Positions 19,741 through 28,513 of a stretch of DNA of 44,690 bases are shown here, one piece after another. A model generated the notes under the pieces. The model was not told where the DNA came from and made no database searches. It was given only the letters and a program-made list of their open reading frames with translations. The position numbers were made by a program, and so were the translations under genes. Every line of letters starts with the position of its first letter. Within the stretch, counting starts at the first letter, position 1. Origin of the DNA: Phycisphaerales bacterium (GTDB lineage Bacteria > Planctomycetota > Phycisphaerae > Phycisphaerales > UBA1924); contig JAEPQP010000008.1 of NCBI GenBank assembly GCA_017640485.1, positions 1 to 44,690 on the forward strand, in the 5' to 3' direction.

Positions 19741-20690
19741 CCAGCGTACTCATCCTCGGAGGCGGGCTCGATGCCGAGCGTCAGGTCTCCATCGACAGCG
19801 CCAACGGGGTCCATGAAGGGTGCCTCGAAGCGGGATTGGATGCAAAGCTCCTCATCGTCGATGAACCAAGCGTCGAAGACATCCGCTCTTGGAACACGGA
19901 CATCATCTTCCCTGTCCTCCACGGCAAGTTCGGTGAAGGCGGTCAACTCCAGCAACGGCTTGAGCGTGCCGGCGCTCAGTTTGTGGGGTGCACCGCTACG
20001 CCCGCCCGCATCGCGATGGACAAACTCGCCTCCAAACTCTGGGCCGCGAAACTCGGGATCCCGACACTCCACGCCGCGATCCTCGACCCCGCATCGTTCC
20101 GCAACCCCCAAGAAGCCGTCACACCGATCAAGCCGCCCCTTGTCATCAAACCAGTCGCCGACGGCTCCTCGTACGGGCTCTACATCTGCCCAGACCACGA
20201 CGCATGGATGCACGCCCTGCAAGATCTCTCGGATTCCCCCAATCCCGCAACCTCCATGATCGAGCCCATGATCATCAACGGCACCGAACTCACCGTCGGA
20301 GTCATCGATGATGGCAACGGCTCCCTCAAACCGCTCCCAATCGTCCAGATCGCGCCCGCATCGGGGACCTACGACTACCAAGCGAAATACGAACGCAACG
20401 ACACGGTCTACACCGTTTCGCCCGATCTAGCCGATGATCTGGTGTCCAAGCTGCAGAACTGGTCGCTGCAAATTTGCAACGCGATCGGGGTGCGCCATCT
20501 GGCGCGGGTCGATTTCATGCTCGATGAGCACCACCAGCCCTGGTTCTTGGAACTCAACACGATGCCCGGCTTCACCCGGACATCACTCCTCCCCAAAGCC
20601 GCAAACGCCGAGGGGCTCCCGATGCCGCAGCTGTGCAAACACCTGATCGACGCGGCACGCAGACAACACGAACCCGCTGCCCGCTCATAA
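19737..20690 (+). CDS. ddl: D-alanine--D-alanine ligase
   Basis: SVLILGGGLDAERQVSIDSA, FPVLHGKFGEGGQLQ, PLVIKPVADGSSYGL, ELNTMPGFTRTSLLPKAA; overlaps murB end. Confidence 0.95.
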   Translation: MTSVLILGGGLDAERQVSIDSANGVHEGCLEAGLDAKLLIVDEPSVEDIRSWNTDIIFPVLHGKFGEGGQLQQRLERAGAQFVGCTATPARIAMDKLASKLWAAKLGIPTLHAAILDPASFRNPQEAVTPIKPPLVIKPVADGSSYGLYICPDHDAWMHALQDLSDSPNPATSMIEPMIINGTELTVGVIDDGNGSLKPLPIVQIAPASGTYDYQAKYERNDTVYTVSPDLADDLVSKLQNWSLQICNAIGVRHLARVDFMLDEHHQPWFLELNTMPGFTRTSLLPKAANAEGLPMPQLCKHLIDAARRQHEPAARS

Positions 20691-20721
20691 AGAGATCCGA
20701 GCGACAGGAAGAGACCGAGAC

Positions 20722-21585
20722 ATGGCCAAGAAAAAGAAGTCCAAGAAAGCCGCCGCCCAGAACGCCGAGCGTAACAAGAAGATCGCGCTCATCAGCGCCA
20801 TTGCCCTCGCTACCGCCGGGGTCTTCGTCAGTGCCGGGATGGGCATCAAAGCCGTGGACAACCGTGCCGCGGAGTTGATCACCAGCAACGAGCGAACCAT
20901 CCAGATCAACTGGGGGCAGGGAGAGTCTGGATACATCTGGATGCCGATCTCCGAACGAGCACGCATCAACAACAAACTCGCACCCGCACTCCAGGGAAGC
21001 GACACCCTCAGCTGGCATCCGCTGTACCAAGCCTCCCGCGCCCTTGCCGACACCGGTTGGGTCAACGGGGATCCCGTCGCCCGCTGGACCGACGACGGCT
21101 CGATCATCATCGACGCCGACTGGCGCGTCCCCGCGGCGGTCGTCCGCGACAACGGACGAGACTACCTCATCGACTTCAATGCCAATGTCCTCCCGCTCGA
21201 CTACGCGCCGGATCAGAGCAACCAGTTCGTCATCCACAACCCCGCGCTCCCCAACCCCGGCACAGGAAACCAGTGGGACGAGCCCGAGATCAGAGACGCC
21301 CTCAAACTCCTCGCGCAGCTCCGCGCAAACGACCTGCTCGCTCAGGTCGAGGGGATCGATCTGGGAACCAACCGAGAGCACGGCATCCTCCAGATCATCA
21401 CCAACGGCGGTGGACGCATTATGTTCGGAGGTGGTCCGGGACGATCGCGTCCTGCTGAGATGCCCTCGGAAGTGAAAATCGAACGACTCGTCGCGCTCCA
21501 GACCAAAACCGGACGCATCGATGCCGGTGCGGTCCTGCTCGATGTCCGAGGCCAGGACATCACGATGAAGCGCCACGACAACTGA
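20722..21585 (+). CDS. Single-pass membrane protein at the canonical ftsQ/divIB position (putative divergent FtsQ-like)
   Basis: Basic N-terminus MAKKKKSKKAAAQNAERNKK, one TM, extracytoplasmic region; immediately follows murC-murB-ddl; segment VNGDPVARWTDDGSIIIDADWRVPAAVVRDNGRDYLIDFNANVLP. Confidence 0.55.
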   Translation: MAKKKKSKKAAAQNAERNKKIALISAIALATAGVFVSAGMGIKAVDNRAAELITSNERTIQINWGQGESGYIWMPISERARINNKLAPALQGSDTLSWHPLYQASRALADTGWVNGDPVARWTDDGSIIIDADWRVPAAVVRDNGRDYLIDFNANVLPLDYAPDQSNQFVIHNPALPNPGTGNQWDEPEIRDALKLLAQLRANDLLAQVEGIDLGTNREHGILQIITNGGGRIMFGGGPGRSRPAEMPSEVKIERLVALQTKTGRIDAGAVLLDVRGQDITMKRHDN

Positions 21586-21623
21586 TCGAGCACCACACAC
21601 ACGATCCACGCGTAGCATCCTCC

Positions 21624-22496
21624 GTGACCGAGCACTCGTCCAATCCCGGCCCATACCCCTTCCCGGCGCCGATCCCTCCAGAGTTCGAGCCGCCGCAGTC
21701 GCCGCTCCCTTCCAAAGAACGCGATCTCTTTGGGAAGGAACCGCCCGGGGACATGATCGATTGGTCACACCGAAAGGGCGAGCCGCGGGTCTTTGCATTG
21801 CTCTGGATGATCTTCCTGCTCACGACGACCGCACTCATGTTCGCGCGTCTCGCGACAGGGGTGACGATCTCTCCGACCGTTTCACGACCCGCATCACGCG
21901 AGATGCTGCTCATCGTTGCGATCGGGATGAGCATCCTCTGGCCCATGACCAGACTCTGCCAGCAGATTCCGCGTCCGAGCATCGTCATGTCGAGTGTCCG
22001 CGATCTGGTGGTCGTCATCGTCCCGATGCAAGCCGTCATCTGGCCGCAGCGCCTCATCGTGCTGGGAGGATGGTCCTCAGAAGTCGTGCTCGCGTTGTCG
22101 CTCCACATGCTCGCGTGGGGACTCGTGATCGCGGGTTCTATTTCACTCGCGTCGCTCTTCATCGCCGGCGCGACCCACAAGACCCAGCGGCGCACCCGCG
22201 CCCTTTCGATGCTCGGGATTATGCTGATCGTGTTCGCGTTCCCGATCCTCGAACTGCTCACGCAAACAGGTGTATCCGTCGGTCCAGCAAACGCGAACCT
22301 GGGATGGATGCTCTCCCCGATCACCGGGGTGATGGAACTGACCACCGATCGGAGCGTGCTGGGGAAAGCGGCGTTTGCTTACAACGCCCATTTCCGCATG
22401 ATTGCTGCGGTCGCGTGCGTCGGATTCGCGTTTCTGGTCTTCGGAAAGGCTTTAGAGAACGCCCGATGGGTGGCACGCCGTCGGATCGACCCCTAA
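21624..22496 (+). CDS. Hypothetical multi-pass membrane protein
   Basis: GTG start; repeated hydrophobic segments (VFALLWMIFLLTTTALMFARL, LLIVAIGMSILWPM, VLALSLHMLAWGLVIAGSISLASLFIAG). Confidence 0.72.
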   Translation: MTEHSSNPGPYPFPAPIPPEFEPPQSPLPSKERDLFGKEPPGDMIDWSHRKGEPRVFALLWMIFLLTTTALMFARLATGVTISPTVSRPASREMLLIVAIGMSILWPMTRLCQQIPRPSIVMSSVRDLVVVIVPMQAVIWPQRLIVLGGWSSEVVLALSLHMLAWGLVIAGSISLASLFIAGATHKTQRRTRALSMLGIMLIVFAFPILELLTQTGVSVGPANANLGWMLSPITGVMELTTDRSVLGKAAFAYNAHFRMIAAVACVGFAFLVFGKALENARWVARRRIDP

Positions 22497-22618
22497 ACTT
22501 CTTATCTGCCAATCCACGACCGAGCAGTCATTCGGGCAGCACTCCACAGGGTCACAGCCGACCCTGTTTCAATAGACCCACTCCACGCATCAACGCGTCA
22601 GCACGGACGGAGCCACTC

Positions 22619-23089
22619 ATGGATGTCATCACCCCTGAAGAACGCGACAACATCAAGAAGAGACTCGATGCGTTGATCGCCAACCGTCCCGTGATCATCG
22701 ATCGCATCGCCGAAGCACGCGCACTGGGTGACCTCAAGGAGAACGCCGAGTACCACGCCGCACGCGAACTCCAAGGCATGGAAGAAGCCGAGATCAAGCG
22801 ACTCGAGGAACGCTTGGAATCCGCGCACATCGTCGACGAGTCCAACCTCGCCGAGGGGGTGGTCTTCATCGGATCGACCGTCAAACTCCTCGAAGAGGAC
22901 GAAGACGAGGATGAGTTCGAGCTCTACCGCTTGGTCGGAGAAGCGACCGGATCTGCCGGCGATGACATCGTCGAGGTCACCGCGACCTCCCCGATGGGTG
23001 AGGCGCTCATGAAAGCCCGCGTCGGAGAGACCATCCGCGTCAACGCGCCGCGTGGGGTTAAGCGCTTCAAAATCGTCGAGATCGTCTGA
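22619..23089 (+). CDS. greA: Transcription elongation factor GreA family protein
   Basis: ARALGDLKENAEYHAARELQGMEEAEIKRLEERLESAHIVD...GSTVKLLEEDEDEDEFELYRLVG...SPMGEALMKARVGETIRVNAPRGVKRFKIVEI. Confidence 0.94.
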   Translation: MDVITPEERDNIKKRLDALIANRPVIIDRIAEARALGDLKENAEYHAARELQGMEEAEIKRLEERLESAHIVDESNLAEGVVFIGSTVKLLEEDEDEDEFELYRLVGEATGSAGDDIVEVTATSPMGEALMKARVGETIRVNAPRGVKRFKIVEIV

Positions 23090-23245
23090 TCCACTCTGGA
23101 TTCCAATGATTTTACGTCCAATGGGCTGAAACCAGCCCCCGGTGAATCCCATTCATTGTCAGCCGGTACCATCAGGTGCGGTACGCTATCGTTGAAGACC
23201 AGATCCGACCCGATCGTGCACGATCGACCATCACAGGAGCCCACC

Positions 23246-24130
23246 ATGCCACTGATCCCATCCCTCCCAAGCACACTCACCGCCCTGAGTCTTTCCGCGA
23301 CGATTCTGCTTGCCGGATGCGAGGGGCTGGGGCAGAAGTTCCACGATACCCGTGTGATGCGCGTCGAGCATGTCCCCAATCAAGCCCTCGATATCGTGAC
23401 CGCCAATGGCTCGATCAAAGCCCAGCAAGAAGCACGCGACGATGTCTCCATCGAAGTCGAACTCTACGGCTACGACCCCGAACGACTCGATTTCGCGACC
23501 GTCATCGCCAACCGTCAAGGCGACGGCACCCTCCGCGTCACGATTGATTGGCCCGGAGGGAAACGCGAACGCGGAGAGGGTGCCAAGATCAAGGTCTACA
23601 CACCCGACGCGAACAATGTCACCGCCAAAACATCCAACGGAGCCGTCGCGCTCTTCGGACTCAACGGCGAAGCCTACATCGCGACCTCGAACGGCGCGAT
23701 CACCATCCACGACCACGACGGCGACATCGACGCCAACACCTCGAACGGATCCATCAACATCGAGAACGCATCCGGGAATATCCGCTTCGACTCCAGCAAC
23801 GCACGCGTGAAAGTCGAGAATGCACGAGGCGAAGTCCAAGGCGACACCTCCAACGGATCCATCTACATCTCCACAACCGACGGCAGCAGCGGACCCATCC
23901 GAGTCCGCACTTCCAACGGGCGCGTCGAGCTCGATCTGGGATACGGATACCAGGGTGTCCTCGGCATCAAGACCTCCAACGGACGCATCAAGACCGAAGG
24001 ACTCGCCGATGCTCGTCTTGTGGAATCCTCGAAGAACTCACTCAAGCTGAAGATGGGCAACAGCGAAGAAATCTCCGCGGTCCAGACCTCCAACGGATCC
24101 GTCAGCGTGCGAGGACGCGCTGACAACTGA
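23246..24130 (+). CDS. DUF4097-like beta-solenoid lipoprotein
   Basis: Lipobox LLAGC; repeated xTSNGxI motifs (AKTSNGAVAL, ATSNGAITI, NTSNGSINI, DTSNGSIYI, RTSNGRVEL, KTSNGRIKT, QTSNGSVSV). Confidence 0.82.
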   Translation: MPLIPSLPSTLTALSLSATILLAGCEGLGQKFHDTRVMRVEHVPNQALDIVTANGSIKAQQEARDDVSIEVELYGYDPERLDFATVIANRQGDGTLRVTIDWPGGKRERGEGAKIKVYTPDANNVTAKTSNGAVALFGLNGEAYIATSNGAITIHDHDGDIDANTSNGSINIENASGNIRFDSSNARVKVENARGEVQGDTSNGSIYISTTDGSSGPIRVRTSNGRVELDLGYGYQGVLGIKTSNGRIKTEGLADARLVESSKNSLKLKMGNSEEISAVQTSNGSVSVRGRADN

Positions 24131-24142
24131 TCGAGCCTGTCC

Positions 24143-24871
24143 TTACGCCGCCTTCGTATCGATCCCGATCGACGCGATCGGGTCCGAATGCATCGTCGGC
24201 CCATGCTCATCGGGGTTCTGCAAGATCCCGTGCACCCGCAGCACCCACTCGGGCGCGTGCTTGCGGATGCGCCGAACCGCTCCTCGTCTGCTCAGGTAAT
24301 AGAGCGCTGTCCCACCCTGCACCACAACCGCGACGACAATCAAAATCCCCGCGACTCCCAGATTGAGCAGATACTCGATCTGGTTGAGCTGATCCATGGT
24401 TCCCGCAAGTTCAGGCATCGCCGCGACCGTCGGATCCGAAGCGAGCGTCCCAGCGATCACTCCATCGCTCGAATCCATCGTCACGATCTTGAATCCCGCG
24501 TACCCAATCAGTACCAACCCAAGAGCGACCTGATTCAGCGCCATCGCCAGTGGTACCCGAACATCGAACCCCTCGATTCGTCTTGATAATCCGAGCTCGC
24601 GCATCCCGATGAACGCGAGCGCCCCGCCGAGCATCATCCCGGGAAACGAGCCGAGCGAGAACAGCACACTCACCACCCCTGCCAGCAGAGTCGACCACCC
24701 TGAGAACCGTGCGTATCCCGCGGCCTTCCGGATCGGTTTCGCCATCCGAACACTCGAACTGAGCATCCGCAGATGGACATCCGTCAAAGGCGATCCCTGA
24801 TCAGGAGACTTCTCTTGGACTCCAGAGGACCCTGAATGTGGATAAACAGCGTGCGATTCGGAACTCTTCAT
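24143..24871 (-). CDS. Hypothetical membrane protein
   Basis: Hydrophobic helices (WSTLLAGVVSVLFSLGSFPGMMLGGALAFIG; LGLVLIGYAGFKIV; GVAGILIVVAVVVQGGTALYYL); start chosen at ATG 24871. Confidence 0.68.
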   Translation of the reverse strand: MKSSESHAVYPHSGSSGVQEKSPDQGSPLTDVHLRMLSSSVRMAKPIRKAAGYARFSGWSTLLAGVVSVLFSLGSFPGMMLGGALAFIGMRELGLSRRIEGFDVRVPLAMALNQVALGLVLIGYAGFKIVTMDSSDGVIAGTLASDPTVAAMPELAGTMDQLNQIEYLLNLGVAGILIVVAVVVQGGTALYYLSRRGAVRRIRKHAPEWVLRVHGILQNPDEHGPTMHSDPIASIGIDTKAA

Positions 24872-25126
24872 CGGGAATTCGTCGTCATTCCCACTTTTCC
24901 GATCCTCCAAGAACTCAGCCGTGGGTCCAAATCCTGTCCAGATCAGAGAATGATCGGAACTCAGGACCCGAGAACATGTCTGAGTTTCTTGGTGTGGACT
25001 GATCGAATATGCTGATTCGGGCGCATTCCCGCCATCCATCAGTGAATTCAGGTTTGGCTGAATCTCAGGATGCTGGATCCGAGCAGATAATATCGGATAA
25101 ATGGATCATTTATGAATCTTTGTCCT

Positions 25127-25149
25127 TGACAGTGGAAAATATACTGTCA
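25127..25149. promoter_or_regulatory. Candidate operator: perfect inverted repeat TGACAGT-N9-ACTGTCA upstream of ccoNO
   Basis: Read directly: ccTTGACAGTggaaaatatACTGTCAtacg; AT-rich context, also contains a TTGACA -35-like hexamer. Confidence 0.5.
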
Positions 25150-25288
25150 TACGATATTTTATAAAGATCAGACAAACAGATCGCGATATGGTAATTTTGC
25201 TCTGGTCACTCAAATCCTGCATCACAGCACGGCATCTGCCGCCGTTGGCTCGGAGCCCACTCGGCAAAACCTGAATCTGGAGAACACT

Positions 25289-27595
25289 GTGTCGAATCAA
25301 ACGGTTGAAACCGGATCGTCAAAGGAAGGACTCGAAGCCTTCGTCTACGACGACAAGATCGTACGAATGTTTTCATGGGCAACCATTATCTGGGGAATCG
25401 TTGCATTCCTGGTTGGTGTCATCATCGCGGTCCAACTCGCGTTCCCGGATGCCAACTTCGGGATTGAGTTCCTGAGCTTCGGCCGTCTACGTCCACTCCA
25501 CACCAACGCCGCGATTTTCGCTTTCGCAGGAAACGCTGTGTTCGCCGCGGTCTACTACTCAACGCAGCGCCTGTGCAAAGCACGCATGTACTCAGACCTC
25601 CTCTCTAAGCTCCACTTCTGGGGCTGGCAGCTCATTATCCTCTCCGCGGCGCTCACCCTCCCGCTCGGGATCACCCAGGGCAAAGAGTACGCAGAACTTG
25701 AATGGCCAATCGACCTCGCGATCGCGGTCGTCTGGCTCGTCTTCTTCGGCGGGAACTTCCTCGGCACACTCATCAAACGACGCGAGCGCCACATCTATGT
25801 CGCGCTCTGGTTCTACATCGCGACCATCGTCACCGTCACGATGCTCCATGTCTTCAACAACATCTGGATCCCTGCTGGACTCGTCCACCTGATCAAGACC
25901 GGAGAGTTCGCAGGACCAACCTTCCTCATGAAGTCGTACCCTGTCTACGCAGGGGTCCAAGACGCGCTCATGCAGTGGTGGTACGGACACAACGCCGTTG
26001 CGTTCTTCCTAACCACCCCGTTCCTCGGCTTGATGTACTACTTCATGCCCAAAGCCGCTGAACGACCAGTCTTCTCCTACAAACTCTCGATTATCCACTT
26101 CTGGTCACTTGTCTTCATCTACATCTGGGCAGGACCACACCACCTCCACTTCACCGCTCTCCCTGAATGGGCATCCACCGTCGGCATGGTCTTCTCCGTC
26201 ATGCTCTGGATGCCTTCGTGGGGCGGCATGATCAATGGCCTCCTCACCCTCAGAGGCGCGTGGGACCGCGTTGCTCGCGATCCAGTCCTCAAGTTCTTCG
26301 TCGTCGGCGTGACTTTCTACGGCATGTCCACCTTCGAAGGACCGCTCCTCTCCGTTAAAGCCGTCAACTCGCTGAGCCACTACACCGACTGGACCATCGC
26401 GCATGTTCACTCGGGTGTGCTTGGATGGAACGGGTTCATGACTTTCGGCATGCTCTACTGGATGATGCCTCGCCTCTTCCAGACCAAGCTCTGGTCCACC
26501 AAACTCGCCGCGACCCACTTCTGGATCGGTACCATCGGCATTGTCCTCTACATCCTCGCGATCTACACCGCCGGGATCACTCAGGGACTCATGTGGAGAG
26601 CATGGGACGAAACCGGTCGTCTCGCGTACCCAAGCTTCATCGAAACCGTCACCGTGCTGATCCCGTTCTACTGGATCCGCGTGGTGGGGGGACTGCTCTA
26701 CCTCGCTGGTGCCGTGCTCGCGCTCTTCAACTTCTACATGACCTGGAAGGGTCGTCCCGACAAGTACGAAGAAACCGTGCACTATGCCGCACCGCTCTCG
26801 CCGAACTACGCGGGTGATCCTCCAGCCAAGTCGCGTCAGACCGCGAACGCTGGGTTTGGACACGCCGGGGACAAGTTCCTCCAAGGCAACTGGCACCGCA
26901 CCTGGGAACGCAAACCGGTCCGGTTCAGCATCTACACCCTTATCGCGGTTTCGATCGGTGGCATCGTCCAAGCGATCCCGATGTTCATGATCTCTTCGAA
27001 TGTTCCGAGCATCGCGTCGGTTACTCCGTACACCCCGCTCGAACTCGCAGGTCGCGACATCTACATCGCCGAGGGCTGCTACAACTGCCACTCGCAGATG
27101 ATCCGTCCGTTCTACTGGGAAGAAAAACGCTACGGCGAATACTCCAAGCCGGGTGAGTTTGTCTACGACCGTCCGTTCCAGTGGGGCTCACGCCGCATCG
27201 GTCCCGACCTCGCACGCGAGGGTGGCCGCAAGAGCCACCTCTGGCATTACGAGCACTTCAAGAACCCAGCCGACATCACGCCGGGTTCGATCATGCCGCG
27301 ATACCCATGGTTGCTCGAGAAGGAAATTAACTTCCCGGCAATCCAAGGGCGTGTTGATGCCAACGCGATGCTCGGCGTCCCATACGGCGACATGGTCCTC
27401 GAAGGCGCCGCCGTCGAAGCCGCTCAGTTCCAAGCCGCAACCATCGCCGCCGAACTCGAAGAGCAAGGCGGACCACCGATGGACGAGACGATGGACAAGC
27501 AGGTCATCGCACTCATCGCGTACATGCAGCGTCTGGGTATCGACCTGTACAAGGAAGCACCAGCTGATGCATCAACAGAAGAGGAGGCTGAATAA
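25289..27595 (+). CDS. ccoNO: cbb3-type cytochrome c oxidase subunits I and II fused (CcoN-CcoO)
   Basis: CcoN-like heme-copper core (LHTNAAIFAFAGNAVFAAVYYSTQRL, WAGPHHLHFTALPEWASTVGMVFSVML, HVHSGVLGWNGFMTFG) continues in frame into CcoO-like GRDIYIAEGCYNCHSQMIRPFYWEEKRYGEYSKPGEFVYDRPFQWGSRRIGPDL. Confidence 0.95.
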   Translation: MSNQTVETGSSKEGLEAFVYDDKIVRMFSWATIIWGIVAFLVGVIIAVQLAFPDANFGIEFLSFGRLRPLHTNAAIFAFAGNAVFAAVYYSTQRLCKARMYSDLLSKLHFWGWQLIILSAALTLPLGITQGKEYAELEWPIDLAIAVVWLVFFGGNFLGTLIKRRERHIYVALWFYIATIVTVTMLHVFNNIWIPAGLVHLIKTGEFAGPTFLMKSYPVYAGVQDALMQWWYGHNAVAFFLTTPFLGLMYYFMPKAAERPVFSYKLSIIHFWSLVFIYIWAGPHHLHFTALPEWASTVGMVFSVMLWMPSWGGMINGLLTLRGAWDRVARDPVLKFFVVGVTFYGMSTFEGPLLSVKAVNSLSHYTDWTIAHVHSGVLGWNGFMTFGMLYWMMPRLFQTKLWSTKLAATHFWIGTIGIVLYILAIYTAGITQGLMWRAWDETGRLAYPSFIETVTVLIPFYWIRVVGGLLYLAGAVLALFNFYMTWKGRPDKYEETVHYAAPLSPNYAGDPPAKSRQTANAGFGHAGDKFLQGNWHRTWERKPVRFSIYTLIAVSIGGIVQAIPMFMISSNVPSIASVTPYTPLELAGRDIYIAEGCYNCHSQMIRPFYWEEKRYGEYSKPGEFVYDRPFQWGSRRIGPDLAREGGRKSHLWHYEHFKNPADITPGSIMPRYPWLLEKEINFPAIQGRVDANAMLGVPYGDMVLEGAAVEAAQFQAATIAAELEEQGGPPMDETMDKQVIALIAYMQRLGIDLYKEAPADASTEEEAE

Positions 27596-27816
27596 TGGGA
27601 GTCACCGATATCATGTCCAACCTCAGTCTCGAGATCTACCCGATCATCGCGCTGATCCTCTTCCTCGTCGCCTTCAGCATCATCATCTGGGGAGTCCTGC
27701 GTGCACCGCGTGCGGTCATCACCCACCAATCGATGCTCCCGCTCGAAGACGACACCGACTTTGTGATTTCAGATACTCCAGACTCATCTGGAAAGAAGGA
27801 GCAACGCAATGGCTGA
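27595..27816 (+). CDS. ccoQ: cbb3 oxidase CcoQ-like small membrane subunit
   Basis: 73 aa, one TM (IYPIIALILFLVAFSIIIWGVL), position between ccoNO and ccoP. Confidence 0.7.
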   Translation: MGVTDIMSNLSLEIYPIIALILFLVAFSIIIWGVLRAPRAVITHQSMLPLEDDTDFVISDTPDSSGKKEQRNG

Positions 27817-28423
27817 TCAAAAAGACAACCAGCACAGCGCCGAACTGCTCGAGCACAACTACGACGGCATTCAAGAATACGACAACCCGACACCCGGCTG
27901 GTGGCACCTCATCTTCTGGGGAACCATCATCTGGTCCGTCATCTATGTCGTGATCATGCACCTCACCCCGATGATCCCGGACCGCTACACACGCCTGGAA
28001 ACCACGCGTGAAGCCGCGATCCAGAAACAGTTCGCCCAACTCATGACCATCACGGATCCAATCGAAAAAGTCCGCACGGTCATGGGTGACGAGAACTGGC
28101 TCGCGCAGGGTGAATCCGTCTTCCAAGGCACCTGCACCCTCTGCCACGGACAGAACGGCGAGGGACTCATCGGTCCAAACCTCACCGATGAATACTACAA
28201 GAACCTCACCGATCTCGAAGGAATGATCGATGTCCTGACCAACGGCGCCGCAAACGGCGCGATGCCTGGGAATAAAGATCTGCTCACCGACAACGAGATC
28301 GCGCTGGTCGTCGGGTATGTCGCCAACATGCGAGGAAAGAACCTCCCGGGTCCACGCGAAGCCGAGGGGGTTGAGATCCCTCCATTCCCAGAACCCATCA
28401 GCGCCGAAGAATCCGGCGGCTGA
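27809..28423 (+). CDS. ccoP: cbb3 oxidase CcoP-like subunit with a single heme c motif
   Basis: YDNPTPGWWHLIFWGTIIWSVIYVVIM anchor and one CTLCHGQNGEGLIGPNLTDEYY; no second CxxCH in 204 aa. Confidence 0.88.
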   Translation: MADQKDNQHSAELLEHNYDGIQEYDNPTPGWWHLIFWGTIIWSVIYVVIMHLTPMIPDRYTRLETTREAAIQKQFAQLMTITDPIEKVRTVMGDENWLAQGESVFQGTCTLCHGQNGEGLIGPNLTDEYYKNLTDLEGMIDVLTNGAANGAMPGNKDLLTDNEIALVVGYVANMRGKNLPGPREAEGVEIPPFPEPISAEESGG

Positions 28424-28438
28424 TCAACAGCAATCTTC

Positions 28439-28468
28439 CATTGACGAGCCGGAAACGGCTCGTCAATG
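28439..28468 (+). promoter_or_regulatory. Perfect 13-bp hairpin with GAAA tetraloop in the ccoP-ccoG intergenic region
   Basis: CATTGACGAGCCG-GAAA-CGGCTCGTCAATG read directly; not followed by a T tract. Confidence 0.75.
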
Positions 28469-28513
28469 TTTCATCCTGCCGGCAGGACAGGACCACCCGA
28501 AAAGGGAACTTTG

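Noticed and set aside
21761-23089. Single 442-aa ORF as called
   Set aside because: Its first ~286 codons are an out-of-frame reading of the membrane protein gene; only the part from 22619 (GreA) is real.
26105-27091. 328-aa minus-strand ORF
   Set aside because: Antisense to ccoNO; acidic/His-rich composition typical of shadow ORFs in GC-biased coding DNA.
28439-28468. Calling the ccoP-ccoG hairpin an intrinsic terminator
   Set aside because: The stem is followed by TTTCATCC rather than a U tract and cco genes continue downstream; kept only as a regulatory hairpin.
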